The notes beneath the pieces are model-generated. The model had not been told where the DNA came from and did no database searches. It worked only from the letters and a program-made list of their open reading frames with translations. A stretch of DNA of 64,000 bases from Granulicella cerasi (GTDB lineage Bacteria; Acidobacteriota; Terriglobia; Terriglobales; Acidobacteriaceae): NCBI RefSeq assembly GCF_025685575.1, contig NZ_JAGSYD010000005.1, positions 567 through 64,566 of the forward strand, in the 5' to 3' direction. Numbering within the stretch: position 1 is the stretch's first letter; every line of letters begins with the position of its first letter. This document shows, piece by piece, positions 1 through 9,871 of the stretch. The position numbers and the translations under genes were made by a program.

Positions 1-1
1 C

Positions 2-1363
2 AAGCTGCTCGAAGTAACGAAGATGGATGTCAGTATCGTGAACGGCGACGGCGGTGCTCCGCAAATTCAGGTTGCATTGTCCGTGCAAGAGACCGACCCG
101 AGCGTCTACGTGTGGAACGCAACCGACGAGCTGAACCTCCACAACGTCGAAGTCTCACCAATTGCTGGCAGTGGTGTCACCTCACCACCAACGAACCTCG
201 TTCTGACCTCATCTTCAGCGACTGCATTGGTTCAACCTGATGGCACCGTGATCCCTAGGATCGAGTTGACATGGGATACACCGGCTGACGTCCGCGTCAC
301 CGGTATCGAAGTGCAATGGCAGCTCACAGGCGCAACGACATGGAACGATGGTGGCACGGTCTCCGTTGCATCGAACGTCGCCTACATCCCTGCGGTGTCT
401 GGTCAGACCTATGACGTGCGTATACGGTCGGTGCGTTCAGGTGCTCAGTCCGTATGGGTGGAACTCGACGGGTTCACGGCTGGATTGGTGTTAGCAACTC
501 AGACGCAGGACGGCTTTGGCATCGGCTCGCTCGTCGGGGAAGCGTACCCCAATGACACAGCGGCGATTGTGTGTATGCCTTTCAACGCGAACGTAGGACA
601 GCTCTCACTCTCCATCTTTCCCGCTGGCGAGGTCACGATCACAACCGATGGAACGGTTGGTGGTTCGGGTGCCGCGCTCAAACAGCAGACCCTTTACTAC
701 GTGTACTACGTCGATCAGAGTTATGTCGGTGGCAATGTCACACCGATAACCACAACCAACAAGGTTGATTTCCAAGGGAAACTTGGATATTTCCTCGTTG
801 ACTCAATCATCACTCCCTACGTATCGAGCACAGGAACAAGCGGCTCCGCTTTGTATTACCCGTCTTCCTTCAGTGACACCGGCACACGTTCAACCACCAA
901 TCCGGGTCAGGCGTTTGACGGTGACCTCTCGACATATGCGTATGTCTCTGGTGCCACCACTTCAACGACGTGGACGACAGGCGAAGGAACCTTCCAAGGG
1001 TTCCCAAACATCGCTCTTTCATCTGCTTCGACGCTCACCATCAACGCCTCTGGAAGGATTGTTGGAGATGGTGGAACCGTCGGTGCGACGATCACCTACG
1101 GCAGTACTACCGCCACGGTCATCAATGAGACAGCGACGTTCGCGCAGCAAGCCTTCACGGTGACGATCCCGGCCAATACACCGCTTAACACCATCAGCGT
1201 ATACGTCTGGGCTTACTCCGCTGTGAACCTTGACTCGAGTTCTGGTCCTGAACCTGTGACACCCAGCCCCGGCTCCGGTGGATCAGGTATCGCTTCAGGC
1301 GGCACAACGTACGAACCAGCGACTGCGTTCTTGAGCCCCTACGAAATCTACGTTCAGGGATAA
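2..1363 (+). CDS. Phage tail-tip (host-specificity-like) protein, 3' part
   Basis: The frame is open to the left edge of the window, so this is the C-terminal part of a longer gene; the first ATG (23) is probably internal. A fibronectin type III-like module (about residues 50-150 from that ATG) is followed by a Thr/Ser/Gly-rich, beta-strand-rich region with a GSGGSG-type linker near the C-terminus. It ends 5 nt before a phage lysozyme, and a tail gene directly upstream of a lysis module is normal for siphophage-like elements. By context it resembles the C-terminal part of tail-tip protein J. The FN3 fold and phage context are fairly clear; the exact tail role is inferred. Confidence 0.6.
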   Translation, partial: KLLEVTKMDVSIVNGDGGAPQIQVALSVQETDPSVYVWNATDELNLHNVEVSPIAGSGVTSPPTNLVLTSSSATALVQPDGTVIPRIELTWDTPADVRVTGIEVQWQLTGATTWNDGGTVSVASNVAYIPAVSGQTYDVRIRSVRSGAQSVWVELDGFTAGLVLATQTQDGFGIGSLVGEAYPNDTAAIVCMPFNANVGQLSLSIFPAGEVTITTDGTVGGSGAALKQQTLYYVYYVDQSYVGGNVTPITTTNKVDFQGKLGYFLVDSIITPYVSSTGTSGSALYYPSSFSDTGTRSTTNPGQAFDGDLSTYAYVSGATTSTTWTTGEGTFQGFPNIALSSASTLTINASGRIVGDGGTVGATITYGSTTATVINETATFAQQAFTVTIPANTPLNTISVYVWAYSAVNLDSSSGPEPVTPSPGSGGSGIASGGTTYEPATAFLSPYEIYVQG

Positions 1364-1368
1364 TCGAT

Positions 1369-1833
1369 ATGCAAATCAGTGAAACAGGCCTTCGGCTAAC
1401 GAAGAGCTTCGAAGGACTGCGTCTGCGTGCCTATCAGGACTCCACAGGCGTATGGACGATTGGCTACGGATCAACAACGAACGTGAAACCGCGCCAGGTC
1501 ATCACGCAGCAGCAGGCTGATGAACGCCTTCGTGTCGATATGGCTACCGCCGAACACGCGGTCAACATCGGCGTCCGCGTTGTTCTCACACAGAACCAGT
1601 TCGATGCCCTACTGGACTTCGCTTTCAACGAAGGCATCGGCAGCTTCCTCCACTCAACTCTTCGTGAGTTGGTCAATGAGGGCAAGTTTGCCGAGGCCGC
1701 GCTTGAGTTCAGCAAATGGACGAAGGCTGGTGGCAAGGTACTCGAAGGACTCGTTAAAAGGCGAGCTGCTGAAGCGGCTCTATTCACATCACCCGTAAAG
1801 CAGGAACAGAATGAACACACCCATCACCCATAG
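1369..1833 (+). CDS. Phage endolysin, GH24 lysozyme
   Basis: This protein cleaves the beta-1,4 bond between MurNAc and GlcNAc in peptidoglycan to release phage. The 154 residues match the family's usual length. The catalytic signature E-x8-D-x5-T is complete: Glu15, Asp24 and Thr30, inside the typical FEGLRLRAYQD...TIGYG start. No signal peptide or SAR-type N-terminal anchor is visible, so it should need a holin to reach the wall. The next gene, which has a C-terminal membrane segment, overlaps its 3' end by 23 nt, consistent with a lysis module. Assignment to GH24 rests on the motif and is secure. Confidence 0.93.
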   Translation: MQISETGLRLTKSFEGLRLRAYQDSTGVWTIGYGSTTNVKPRQVITQQQADERLRVDMATAEHAVNIGVRVVLTQNQFDALLDFAFNEGIGSFLHSTLRELVNEGKFAEAALEFSKWTKAGGKVLEGLVKRRAAEAALFTSPVKQEQNEHTHHP

Positions 1834-2284
1834 CGAGTCCCTTCAAGACTTGATGACCGCCGTTTCAACGACCATCGCCAAACATTTGAAGGGATCAATC
1901 GATGCTCTCAAGGAAGACCGCGCTGACCGACATCGAGTCGCCAACCTCGCTCAATCGGCGAATGACCTAGCCATCGGGAACAAATCCCGCATCGATGCAC
2001 TTGATGTCCGAATGCAAGCCTTGATAGGTGATGGCACAGGTGAGAACGGCAAGCTCGCGGCGATGACCAAGAGCCAACTTCAAACCCAGCTCGGCGTTGA
2101 AGAGTTGAAGGGTGACGTAAAGCAGATCAAGGACACGGTCGCTGACCTGAAGAGCATCGGTGAGCAATCGAAGTCCGCGATTAGCGGCGGTCGAGCCTTG
2201 ATGACAACCCTTGGACTGCTCAGCACATTCATCGCTGTTGTCGGTGGTGTAGTCGCTGGCATCCTTTGGGTCTATAAACACTAG
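1811..2284 (+). CDS. Holin-like protein with C-terminal membrane segment
   Basis: The 157-residue protein has a polar, helical N-terminal two thirds (heptad-like stretches around residues 40-125) and one hydrophobic segment near residues 133-153, ending in a short WVYKH tail. Its ATG lies inside the end of the lysozyme gene behind an AGGAA ribosome-binding site, so the two are probably translationally coupled. A single C-terminal helix behind a coiled coil recalls XhlA-type or other lysis accessory proteins. Holin is the best guess from position, but no family motif proves it. A strong terminator follows. Confidence 0.55.
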   Translation: MNTPITHSESLQDLMTAVSTTIAKHLKGSIDALKEDRADRHRVANLAQSANDLAIGNKSRIDALDVRMQALIGDGTGENGKLAAMTKSQLQTQLGVEELKGDVKQIKDTVADLKSIGEQSKSAISGGRALMTTLGLLSTFIAVVGGVVAGILWVYKH

Positions 2285-2305
2285 AACAATGAACATGAAA
2301 TGAAG

Positions 2306-2336
2306 AAGCCCCTCTGCCTGTATGGTGGAGGGGCTT
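2306..2336. terminator. Terminator at end of lysis module (bidirectional)
   Basis: A perfect 9-bp stem (AAGCCCCTC / GAGGGGCTT) closes a 13-nt loop between the convergent ends of the holin-like gene and the minus-strand gene that ends at 2343. The stem ends in T on one strand and A on the other, so it could serve both directions. Confidence 0.7.
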
Positions 2337-2342
2337 TCATTA

Positions 2343-2921
2343 TTAGCTTTCGAATCCAAGCTCAACCCTTATCACCTCTTCGACACGCCTTAAGGCGGCA
2401 TACAGTGATGCGGGCACATGGCGTGTCTGGGTTAGGGTTCCATTGTCAAACAGCCTCTTAGCAGTTGTAACCTGCTTCATGAACTCAAGAAGGGCAATGT
2501 TAATTTCATTCCCGCAGAGAAGGTTAGCTTTAGCCCTTGTCACGAAGCTTCCCTCCAATGTATCAACAAGCTTCTGTGCGAATTCAAATGCTGCGGCTTC
2601 ATTCTTGAGTTGCAAGCTACCTATATACGCCATGAACGCGTCATCTATTGCTGCAACATCTGAGAAAGATTCAACCAGAGCATCCCTCTTCATCTCCCAC
2701 ATCCGCTGCTTATTCCAGAACTCATCACCGATGCGAGCCTCAATAGCTTTGGTCGCTTCAGTGGTGGCCTTCACCTGCTTGACCAACTCCTCCAGCTCTT
2801 CACGTACGGCGATGTTCTCGCCCTTACGCTTCAAGTAAGACGCTAGAAAAGCACCAGCTCCAGCCGCGATTAACGTCTGGAGCCAGTTGGGAATGAAGTT
2901 CAATGCTGATGGCGCGTCCAT
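2343..2921 (-). CDS. Hypothetical membrane-anchored coiled-coil protein
   Basis: I do not recognise a named family. The 192-residue protein has one hydrophobic segment near the N-terminus (about residues 10-28), then basic residues (KRKGE) and a long charged helical region with a coiled-coil-like stretch at about 35-65. This suggests one membrane anchor and a cytosolic helical domain. It begins 3 nt after the stop of the AT-hook gene upstream, so the two form a small minus-strand unit facing the lysis genes. Such isolated pairs behind phage lysis genes are often 'morons' expressed from the lysogen; that role is inference. Confidence 0.6.
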   Translation of the reverse strand: MDAPSALNFIPNWLQTLIAAGAGAFLASYLKRKGENIAVREELEELVKQVKATTEATKAIEARIGDEFWNKQRMWEMKRDALVESFSDVAAIDDAFMAYIGSLQLKNEAAAFEFAQKLVDTLEGSFVTRAKANLLCGNEINIALLEFMKQVTTAKRLFDNGTLTQTRHVPASLYAALRRVEEVIRVELGFES

Positions 2922-2924
2922 GCC

Positions 2925-3206
2925 CTACTTCTCAGCCTTCTTCGCAGCCGCAGCCCAGCGTTTCTTTTGCGCCGCTGCGATCTTGGCACGAGCCTCTTCA
3001 CTCATTGGCTTACGTTTCTTTCGCCTCGTCGCGATAGGTGCAATCACCGCGTTAACGCTGCCCTTCGGACGGCCACGTCCACGCTTAGGTGCCGTGGCTT
3101 CGCCGCCTGAGATGAGGTCACGCGCTGATTGAAGGCGAGCGACCTCGGCCTGTAGACGGGCGATTTCTGTGTCGAGCTGCTTGAGGAGGGTGGAGGAGAT
3201 GTTCAT
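2925..3206 (-). CDS. Small AT-hook, histone-H1-like DNA-binding protein
   Basis: A 93-residue basic protein. I chose the start at 3206 (MNISSTLL...) because the longer frame to 3293 has an unlikely Gly/Pro-rich extension. The N-terminus is a short amphipathic coiled coil (about 8-30). An AT-hook core follows (KRGRGRPKG, about 42-50), then a Lys/Arg-rich stretch and a repeated Ala/Lys C-terminus containing AAQKKRW. The RGRP core binds the minor groove of AT-rich DNA. Together this suggests a nucleoid-associated or silencing protein, either from the prophage or an acidobacterial type picked up by it. Function beyond DNA binding is not shown. Confidence 0.7.
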   Translation of the reverse strand: MNISSTLLKQLDTEIARLQAEVARLQSARDLISGGEATAPKRGRGRPKGSVNAVIAPIATRRKKRKPMSEEARAKIAAAQKKRWAAAAKKAEK

Positions 3207-3418
3207 GGCGTTGATTTTAACGTCAACCGGCAATAATCCAGGAACGCCACCACCCGGCGTGCTCCCGCGATCTCCAGCATGGCAGGCTGCCACGACACCC
3301 CACCCACCGGCGTCGAGATACTTGTCAGACGGTTCGCGATCTCAGAAAAATTCATTGGGCTTCCTTCCCAGCCGAGCATAACGAGGCCACTCTTCGGAGC
3401 GGCCCTGATATGACACTT

Positions 3419-3748
3419 CTATGCCGGTTGGTCGAACCAGCGCCCATTGATAGCCGACTGGATCAGGTCCCCGATCCGCAACTCCCGGCGTTCTTCTGTA
3501 CTTCGTTTTTTGCTGCTGAAGGCATAGAGGATATGGTTGAAAAGGCCGCCCCCTTCAGGACCGATATACCTGTTCAGGTTGATCTTTTCCGCCGGAACTC
3601 TATACCTCCTGCACAGTTCGCCGATCAGCTCGACCGCATCATCCCCGTCTATCCCAAGCTGATAGAAGGTCTTCTCCGGTGTTATGCTGCTTTCTGGTCT
3701 GCCGGTCTTCTTGGCTACCAAGGCGATCACTTCTTGTTCTGTCGTCAT
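3419..3748 (-). CDS. DUF1493 family protein (possible RHS-cassette immunity)
   Basis: The 109-residue protein resembles the DUF1493 family. It has an acyl-carrier-like N-terminal segment with LGIDGDDAVELI and a C-terminal IGDLIQSAINGRW block. It is soluble with no signal peptide. It is the last gene of the minus-strand RHS series, starting 12 nt after the stop of the preceding small gene, so it is likely co-transcribed with the RHS gene. A small cytosolic protein encoded last behind an RHS protein is where an immunity protein is usually found. That role is inferred from position only. Confidence 0.7.
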   Translation of the reverse strand: MTTEQEVIALVAKKTGRPESSITPEKTFYQLGIDGDDAVELIGELCRRYRVPAEKINLNRYIGPEGGGLFNHILYAFSSKKRSTEERRELRIGDLIQSAINGRWFDQPA

Positions 3749-3760
3749 CTTCCCGGTCTC

Positions 3761-4180
3761 CTACCAGAAGTCGTCCCCGTTATCTGCTACGCAGTTCAGG
3801 TACTTGTTTGCGCTGTAGATCAGTGTCGCCTCACCGAGGATTGGCACCCACCGTCCAACCACGCCGCCTAGAACGCCTGAAGTGGCAAGCGGGTTCATCA
3901 AAGTAGGAGCCCACGTCGCCTCGATCGACTGAGGTAAAACGGCTCGGAAGAACGATGATGCCAAAGACGTCCCTGGAGTCATACCTGCAAACTTGCCAGC
4001 GGTAGAGAGAGCATTTGTTCCTGCCGCTACCGCAGCTCCTCCAGCGGCTGCACTAGGAGCCGAACCCGCTACACAGGACTTGACGGCTTTCCAGAAATCC
4101 TTTGGAGGATTTTGATTCCCGTTATTTGGGGCAACAACGGGATGATCTAGCTCACCTGCAATGCCACTCAACAGCATCAT
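3761..4180 (-). CDS. RHS-associated small protein (detached C-terminal tip?)
   Basis: I set the start at 4180, where ATG shares its A with the TGA of the upstream gene (TGATG), giving 139 residues; the longer frame to 4414 would overlap that gene entirely. The body is Ala/Gly-rich with weakly hydrophobic stretches, and the C-terminal half contains GRWVPILGEATLIY followed by CVADNGDDFW. From memory, similar GRWVP segments follow RHS cores in Acidobacteria, so it may be an RHS tip module encoded separately. Whether it is an effector, chaperone or immunity protein cannot be told from the sequence. Confidence 0.6.
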   Translation of the reverse strand: MMLLSGIAGELDHPVVAPNNGNQNPPKDFWKAVKSCVAGSAPSAAAGGAAVAAGTNALSTAGKFAGMTPGTSLASSFFRAVLPQSIEATWAPTLMNPLATSGVLGGVVGRWVPILGEATLIYSANKYLNCVADNGDDFW

Positions 4181-4395
4181 CAGCGATGTGCCCAGATTGC
4201 CGCAATGAAGTATAGGAAGAGTAGAAATGTGGCTATGCAAACGACGACAGCTTTCGCTGATGAGTGAGGCTGTTTGACGCCAGTAAAGCCTTTGTAGGCG
4301 TACATACCAGCCCTCACCGACGCGCAAAGCAGGATGACCGCACCGAGAGCAGCACCCCAGTTCCCGATATAGTCGCTCCCGAGAGGTCCTCCCAT
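4180..4395 (-). CDS. Small two-TM membrane protein in RHS cassette
   Basis: The 71-residue protein has two hydrophobic segments (about 12-34 and 47-68) with a basic connecting loop containing Lys and Arg. Its ATG at 4395 abuts the stop codon of the RHS gene (4396-4398), and its stop overlaps the next ATG, so translation is tightly coupled along the cassette. No family is recognised. It could be a membrane immunity protein, a pore-type effector or an anchoring partner for the RHS product; all of these are inference from its place and topology. Confidence 0.6.
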   Translation of the reverse strand: MGGPLGSDYIGNWGAALGAVILLCASVRAGMYAYKGFTGVKQPHSSAKAVVVCIATFLLFLYFIAAIWAHR

Positions 4396-7300
4396 CTATC
4401 CACCTACCTTGCAATTATTTCTCACGTATGCACCGTGTCCAAATGCCCATGATCCGATGTGGCCTTCAAAATAGCCGCCAGCCCAACTATTGCCCCCAAC
4501 AAAGCCAGCCTGAAAACCTGCGAACGGTCCGGCGCTTATGTTGCCTCCTATGAAAAGAAACATGCCCTGGAACAGGCTTTCGCCTCGATTCGCGCCAAGT
4601 AGGGTTTTTGTCGCTCCGGCTCCGGCGGATAGACCCTCCCCGACCCAGCCTTCCCCAATCGCACCGGCGGAGCGGCCTTCTTGAGAATCTTGTTCAGTGA
4701 TCACGCCACCCATCGCGCCGCCAGCACCGATGTCGCCTTCCGCTCCGGAGAAGTAGAACGTCCCTCCACAGATACCTTTGTTCTGCTGTGGGTTACTTGG
4801 GGCACCACCGCCGGCCCCTACGGCGTTATAGCCAGCTCCGGGAGAGTAGGGTACGTTACCCGTGCTGAAAGATCCAACGGAACAGTCGGTTACCCATCCC
4901 ATCTGCATTGCCGTTGATCCGTCCGCTTCCTGTGCAGTGCCGACTTGCGTGTAGTAGTGATAACAGCCATTCTGATCATAAAAATTTCCGACAAAACCTA
5001 GCGGATCAATGAATGACATCGGGTTATTTGAGACATATGCATACCGATTCAAACTTTGCGGGTTGCTCACATCATAGCTTCCCGCATACGGATCGGGGCT
5101 CAACCACGTTCCCGACAACGGCGAGTAGTCGCGGAACATTGCGTGAACAGTTCCATCGTTGTTGACGTCAAGGCCGGTGTAATGAGCAGAGTCGTTAGCG
5201 GTGTTTATCGGTGCGCTAGTGCCATCCCCGAATGGCAGAGATGAGTACGAGTCCTCGACCGTGCCATTCGCAGACGTCTGGAGACGGGACGTTCCTAAAT
5301 GATCCTGATGACGGTAGTGAAAGTTGCCACTGTAGTAGTACCCAAGCTGCGCACCATTGAAATATACCTGTTCGCTCTGCACGATACCCGATGTATCGAG
5401 GGTCGCCACACGGCTACCAGCAGGATTGAACAAATACTGGCTCGTGCTGCCAGAACTCGTAATGGCTACACGCCGATTCAGCGCATCGAACGTGCTCGTC
5501 GAGGACGCGAAGCCTCCAACCGATATGACATTGCCTTCAGCGTCATACGTATAGGTGTAAAGACCATCCGAGGTCATGTTTCCGGCTGCATCGTACGAGT
5601 ATGACAATCCACTAGCTGAACGAGTTGAACTTGCTAGTGTAGAAATCTGGTTGTTGGGGTTGAACGTAGCTGCGACAGAGGGATCACCCGTCGAAGAGGT
5701 CTGGCTCAGACGGTTGCCGTAGCGGTCGTATCCATAGGTGAAGTTCTGCGATGCACCTGCGGTCACGGTCTTCATTGTCAGACGGTTGAAGTCGTCATAG
5801 CCGTAGTTCATGGACTGATTCAATACCGAGTCCCAACCGCTGGTCATGCGCTGGCCTGACCACGTTGCGGACATCCCATATAGGGTAATCCCACCGGAGC
5901 AGTTCGTGCTCGATGAACCGGAGCAAATCCAACTCGCATTCAAACGATTCAGCAAGTCATACGTGTTGACGGCATTCAAACCGTTGTCGTAAGACGCAGA
6001 GGCCAAGCCACCCACTCCGTATGTTGCACCAGTGACGAGCGTGGTGGCTGTATTGCCAAGAGTGCTTGTGAGGCTTGTCGGTTCGGACGCGATGTCATAA
6101 CCGTAGCCGCTCGTGCGCCCCGCTCCATCCGATGCGGTCAGCAGATTGCCAATCTGGTCATATGTGAATCCCTGCTGCGTGACCAAACCACTGGTGCAGT
6201 CTGATACCGCGCAGTTCATCGAGAGACGTACACGACCACCAGCATCGTAACCGTAGTAGGTTGTGGCTCCTCCATTCGAGAACGAGGTCAACTGCCCCTT
6301 GTAGGAGCCAAGGCTCGTTCCATTCACCGAAGCTTGATCGTAGTTGAAGTACTTGGTTGGAGTGCCATCGTCATAGCTGATCGAGATGACGCGCGAAGCC
6401 TTATCGTATTGAGTCGTCGTCGTCGTCGTGACGGAAGCACTGCTCTGATTCGCCTTTGGCTTCACGCGCGTCACAATAAGGCCGGTGGAGTTCGAGCTAT
6501 AGCTATAGGTCGTCGTACCCGACTCCGGCTCCGTCACGCTTGTTGTGCGGCCAAGACCGTCAGTGATGAATACACGCTGCTGGCTTCCCTGTGTCACTGT
6601 TGTCTTATGATTCATCAGGTCGTAGGCATAGGTGGTCAGGAAGCCCGTTCCAGCGATGTCCATTCCGCAATCAACAGGAGCGTCGTTGTTTGCTAGTGTG
6701 ACGCTTGAAACTTCACAAACCGCGACGAGCCGTCCCATGCCATCCCGCTTGTACATTTTGGTGACACCATTCTGGTCGCTTACCTTCTCTGTTTGCCCCT
6801 TGTAAACGTGAGTGACGGGAATCGGATCAGAGGTTCGGACACTAAGAAGGCGACCTACTGCGTCATAGGAGTAAGCAACGCCGTTCGTGTTGCAGTTTTG
6901 AGAAGCGGAGTCAGGATTGCCCTCGTATCTGTTGCTCTGGAACGAAACGCGTCCATTGCCGTCGTAGCAAGTATCTTGCAAATACCAATTCGAGCTTGAC
7001 TTCTCAACCGCCGTGCGATTCAAGCGACCGTATGCGTCGTAGAAACTTTCAGTGGTCTCAGTGCCTTGCACCATCGGGCGCGTCTGAATCGTCTTATTCA
7101 CCGTATGAATCAACGTGGCATTGGCGGTGCCTACTGCACCATTCAGCTCTGTTGGGAATGAGTAGCCGGTCGGCCTCAACATACTGTCGAAACCTGTAAT
7201 CGCGACCGATTGATTGTTCGCATCCGTACTCTTCGTCTGAATACCGGTATACGTGGCGTCATAGGTCGCTCCAGTGGAAAGGGCGACACCGCTGGAAGGC

Positions 7301-9149
7301 GTGGGCATCTGCACATTCTGGATATAGGTATCGGTGGCGTCGTGTGTATACGTCGTCGTGCCGTTGATCGGGTCAGTCGACGAGGTTATGACACCAGCAT
7401 CATCATGTTTGTACGTCGTGTGGTACGAGGTGGCACTGTCCGCATAGCTGTAAACGGAGGTCAGATTACCCGGTAGGGTTGTTGGCGCTGTGGTGTGAGA
7501 CGGAAGCCCGGATGTCGGGCTAGCCGTAGTTTCGTCATAACCATAGGCCGTCATAGAAAAGCTTGAGACAGCGTTCGAAGAGTCGACGCAACCGTGTGTC
7601 GTGCTCCAGCAATCGATAGTGATGAGCGGTGTGCCGCCTAGAACACCAACTTTTCGTTCTTCGATAGCCATTGCAGCACCCGAACTGGATGCTCCGAATG
7701 CAGAGAAGGTCTGCGAGGAATACAGACCTGATCTTGTGTCGTATGTCATGTCTAAGGCTTTGTACGCCACTCCGTCATATCCATCGGTCTGGTGGGTGTA
7801 GATGACCGGAGCTGTGATCGCTGAAGCAACACAGGAGCTTGATGTAACCGCATAGCAGATTTGTGTTGAGCGGATTGCGGTCCCAGCGGTCGTCGAGTTG
7901 TAGCTCAGCACCTGCGTTACATAGTCATAACTACGGTACGTCCCGTCAGGCATCTTCGGGTCTACGAAGTCATAGGCGGTGAGGTAAGTTCCATCGTTCA
8001 CATCGGTGTGAGTAAGGTTTGTTCCCGCAGACGTACGCGTGTAGGACACCGAGGATGCCGCCGAACTGGATACGCCTGTAGTCGTCCGTGTCAGCCCCGC
8101 CGCGCTGCCGTCGGTACAGTTGATGCCGTAGTTGCTGCCAGTGTAGGCATACTGGATCGTGCCGCCCGTAGGCAGCTTGATCGAGGCGACACGCCCGGTG
8201 GTGTTTGAAGCGTTTCCAGGCGTCGATTCATACGTGAACGCGTAATAGCTGCCGTCAGGGAACGTAATACGGTCTACAAGCGATTGAGAAGTCGCTGGAT
8301 ATTCTGCGACTCCAGAGCAGCCGAACGCCGTCTGAACCGTACGCGTGGCGTAACTCATGACGACAGATTGAGAGTTGCCAGTCGTATCGGTGTAAGTGAA
8401 GTTGGTTGCCGAAGGAGCCACACCGCTTACAGTCAAAGCAATCGCACCGGTCGTGTCGGTGAAATGGCCTGCCGTATCAATCGTAATCTGGTTACCGTTG
8501 CCATCTGTGATGGTGCCGCCATCAGTACCCGTCGAGGTCGGATGAAATGTCACACCACTCGGACTGACGATTGTGCCGTGAGCTAGAGCTGTTGTGAGGA
8601 CATAGCCCGAACCGTCAGACGCTGGCTCTGTATCCTCGCCGGAGTTCGTAGGACAGTAGTCCGCATTCCCTGTGACCACAACATCATTGTTGGGAAAAGC
8701 GTGCCTCGCACCAAATTTATCTTTATACACCCAATTAGAGTAGTTAGTAATTCTGCATGTGACCGTCGTTTGGCGGCCAGTCTCTCCGACAACGGTCATA
8801 GTCTGGGTCGTATTATTGGTGTCGTGCGAAAGATACCCAATGGTACTTGTCGTATCTTCCTGCCATCCCCACGTCTGGCTTACAGGTGACCAAGTCGATG
8901 TTCCGCTGGTCGAAGACTGCATCCAAACCGAGCTATCGAAAGCCAGCGCGTAATCGAAGTTCATCCCGCGACCGGGCTTGGACAATACCGGAACACTCAG
9001 GTGCACATTCAAATTGCCGACGTTGACGGTATCCGCGCCTAGCGACTGGAAGGCTCCATAAGCGTAGGTGCCAGTCGCTACCTGCGCGGAAGCATCGCCG
9101 ATGAAGAAGTGCAGAAAAGCGCAACGACGAGGAATCTCAACAGTCGCAA
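4396..9149 (-). CDS. Secreted RHS/YD-repeat protein, apparent frameshift near N-terminus
   Basis: A giant YD-repeat protein (about 1,580 residues). The continuous frame ends at 4396 and shows many Y-D repeats, the RHS core (YRDYSPLSGTWLSPDP, then NNPMSFIDPLGF) and a Gly-rich C-terminal tip of about 190 residues after the PLG motif. A TTG start at 9149 has an AGGAG site (9159-9163) and a promoter at 9179-9206, and encodes a good signal peptide (LRLLRFLVVALFCTSSSA). That frame hits TAG at 9078-9080, while the body frame is open through the same stretch (ASAQVATGTYAYG). One missing base between about 9080 and 9105 would explain this, so the copy is a recent pseudogene or carries a sequence error. 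RHS shells usually carry a toxic C-terminus; the tip here matches no toxin I know. Confidence 0.8.
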
Positions 9150-9178
9150 GGGGTGGTTCTCCTGAGTGGTTGTGTGCG

Positions 9179-9206
9179 AGTATACAGGCTATCCATCGAT
9201 AGTCAA
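9179..9206 (-). promoter_or_regulatory. Promoter of the RHS gene
   Basis: On the minus strand TTGACT (9206-9201), a 16-nt spacer and TATACT (9184-9179) form a near-consensus housekeeping promoter. The expected start near 9172 leaves a short leader with AGGAG at 9163-9159 before the TTG at 9149. Its quality supports the upstream start of the RHS gene. Confidence 0.6.
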
Positions 9207-9871
9207 ACTACCTATCGGAGAATGAGTAGAGGTTCACCTCGGCTCACAGAGCCTCACCATCTGGTCGCTATCCAGTTTCAGGAACACAACTCCCATCCCC
9301 CTGTCTCATCCCGCGTTCAACGGACTCACGATCCTCTAGACAAGTCATCCCACGACCTCGTCGGATCAGACCTTCTAGCTGATGGTCGTGTTCTACCTTG
9401 CATTCATAGAGGACTTGAGTCCCATCGTGGAAGGTCCGTCGCCACGAATCGAACAGGCGTTCGTACCGGATTTGGACTCGATACGTGACCGGAGGAAGAC
9501 CACGGCGTGCATCTTCGATGGACTTCCTTCGTTGCTCTCCGTGGGGATAGGCGAGGACTGAAAAGCCTCAAGGCTCCATCCGGCTCCAATGTTGTTTGGG
9601 TCATTCGCCATAAAGCGAATATCAAGCGAAAACTGGGTGTGGATTTAGAAAACTAATGGTCTCGAAAATTGCACTGAAGCATGGTGTCAGCCCGCCGAGT
9701 GCAGCTAGTGAAACGTGGACGTTGATGCGCCTGTGGACGACCTCTGCCTCTGTTGGGCAAAAGCTAAACGCATGTACAAAACGTGAACTTTTATGGCTCT
9801 ATAGGCTCTAAAAGCTCCCAAAACGTCCATTTTTTGACACCTAACTCTCTGATTCCATGACTATTCAGGTT
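9207..9871. other. Gene-poor right arm of the integrated element
   Basis: I see no convincing gene in this 665-nt stretch. The best candidate is a 72-codon minus-strand frame at 9393-9611 beginning MANDPNNIGAGW, but it has no ribosome-binding site and no recognised family. Near the attachment site there are short direct repeats: GGCTCTA at 9795-9801 and 9804-9810, and CAAAACGT at 9777-9784 and 9819-9826. Such repeats fit arm-type integrase or excisionase sites, but this is a guess. Confidence 0.4.

Noticed and set aside
3207..3310. Possible tRNA remnant or longer N-terminus upstream of the AT-hook gene
   Set aside because: The translated extension looked tRNA-like at first, but no T-arm, anticodon stem or acceptor pairing can be built.
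9078..9149. Programmed -1 frameshifting in the RHS gene
   Set aside because: No slippery heptamer is present near the frame change; a simple base loss is more likely.
9153..9488. A 111-codon plus-strand frame upstream of the RHS gene
   Set aside because: It overlaps the RHS promoter and leader, has no ribosome-binding site and no recognisable motif.
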